This document shows positions 5,877-5,909 of a stretch of DNA of 5,909 nucleotides, one piece after another. The DNA lies in the NCBI GenBank assembly GCA_026645375.1, contig JAPFFX010000315.1, forward strand, positions 1 through 5,909. Reading direction: 5' to 3'. The position numbers and the translations under genes are program-made. The DNA comes from Citricoccus sp. WCRC_4 (GTDB lineage: Bacteria; Actinomycetota; Actinomycetes; Actinomycetales; Micrococcaceae). Under the pieces are notes generated by a model. It saw only the letters and a list, made by a program, of their open reading frames with translations. It was not told where the DNA came from and did no database searches. Within the stretch, counting starts at the first letter, position 1. Each line of letters opens with the position of its first letter.

Positions 5877-5909
5877 GTCGCGTCGCAGCCGGGGGTGAGC
5901 CGGCCGCGG

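Noticed and set aside
5829..5898. Possible 22-codon plus-strand gene starting at the ATG at 5829
   Set aside because: It is Pro/Gly/Ser-rich, has no ribosome site and overlaps the hairpin at 5833-5876; no support beyond an open frame.
1..5909. Search for CRISPR arrays, insertion sequences, tRNA or rRNA genes and riboswitches
   Set aside because: No regularly spaced repeats, transposase motifs, tRNA-like cloverleaf or known riboswitch core was seen by eye; an Infernal/tRNAscan run would settle small RNAs.

Overview
The window is strongly GC-rich. Its coding regions have G/C-dominated third codon positions, GTG starts occur alongside ATG starts, and long antisense open frames shadow most genes. 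This suggests a high-GC actinobacterium. A Micrococcales-type host (Kocuria, Micrococcus, Arthrobacter and relatives) is my inference; there is no rRNA or marker gene to settle it.

Layout, left to right: (1) 1-315, minus strand, the N-terminal third or less of an FAD-dependent amine oxidase-type flavoprotein, cut by the window edge. (2) 371-991, minus strand, an XRE-type helix-turn-helix regulator with a C-terminal cupin sensor domain (PuuR-like architecture), 55 nt upstream of the oxidase and probably co-transcribed with it. (3) 992-1252, a divergent control region with a locally AT-richer core and a near-perfect 14-bp palindrome. (4) 1253-5263, plus strand, a compact four-gene ABC importer operon: lipoprotein binding protein, two permeases and an ATPase, with junctions of a 2-nt gap, a 4-nt overlap and a 4-nt overlap. 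(5) 5264-5339, a short convergent spacer rich in GC hairpins. (6) 5340-5747, minus strand, a PaaI-like hotdog-fold thioesterase with no clear link to the transporter. (7) 5748-5909, non-coding as far as I can tell, with a strong 9-bp-stem hairpin.

The first four parts read as one uptake-and-oxidation module. The importer brings in an amine compound (polyamine or related cation, by family), the flavoprotein oxidises an amine inside the cell, and the cupin regulator, lying between them, probably controls both directions in response to the substrate or product. The gene set resembles known polyamine loci (PotABCD/YdcSTUV transporters, PuuR regulators, putrescine oxidase-type flavoproteins). However, the binding protein lacks some classical PotD/PotF ligand residues, so the substrate is not assigned. 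I found no CRISPR array, mobile element, RNA gene or clearly unprecedented system. The most useful leads are the palindromes and the altered ligand-site motifs.
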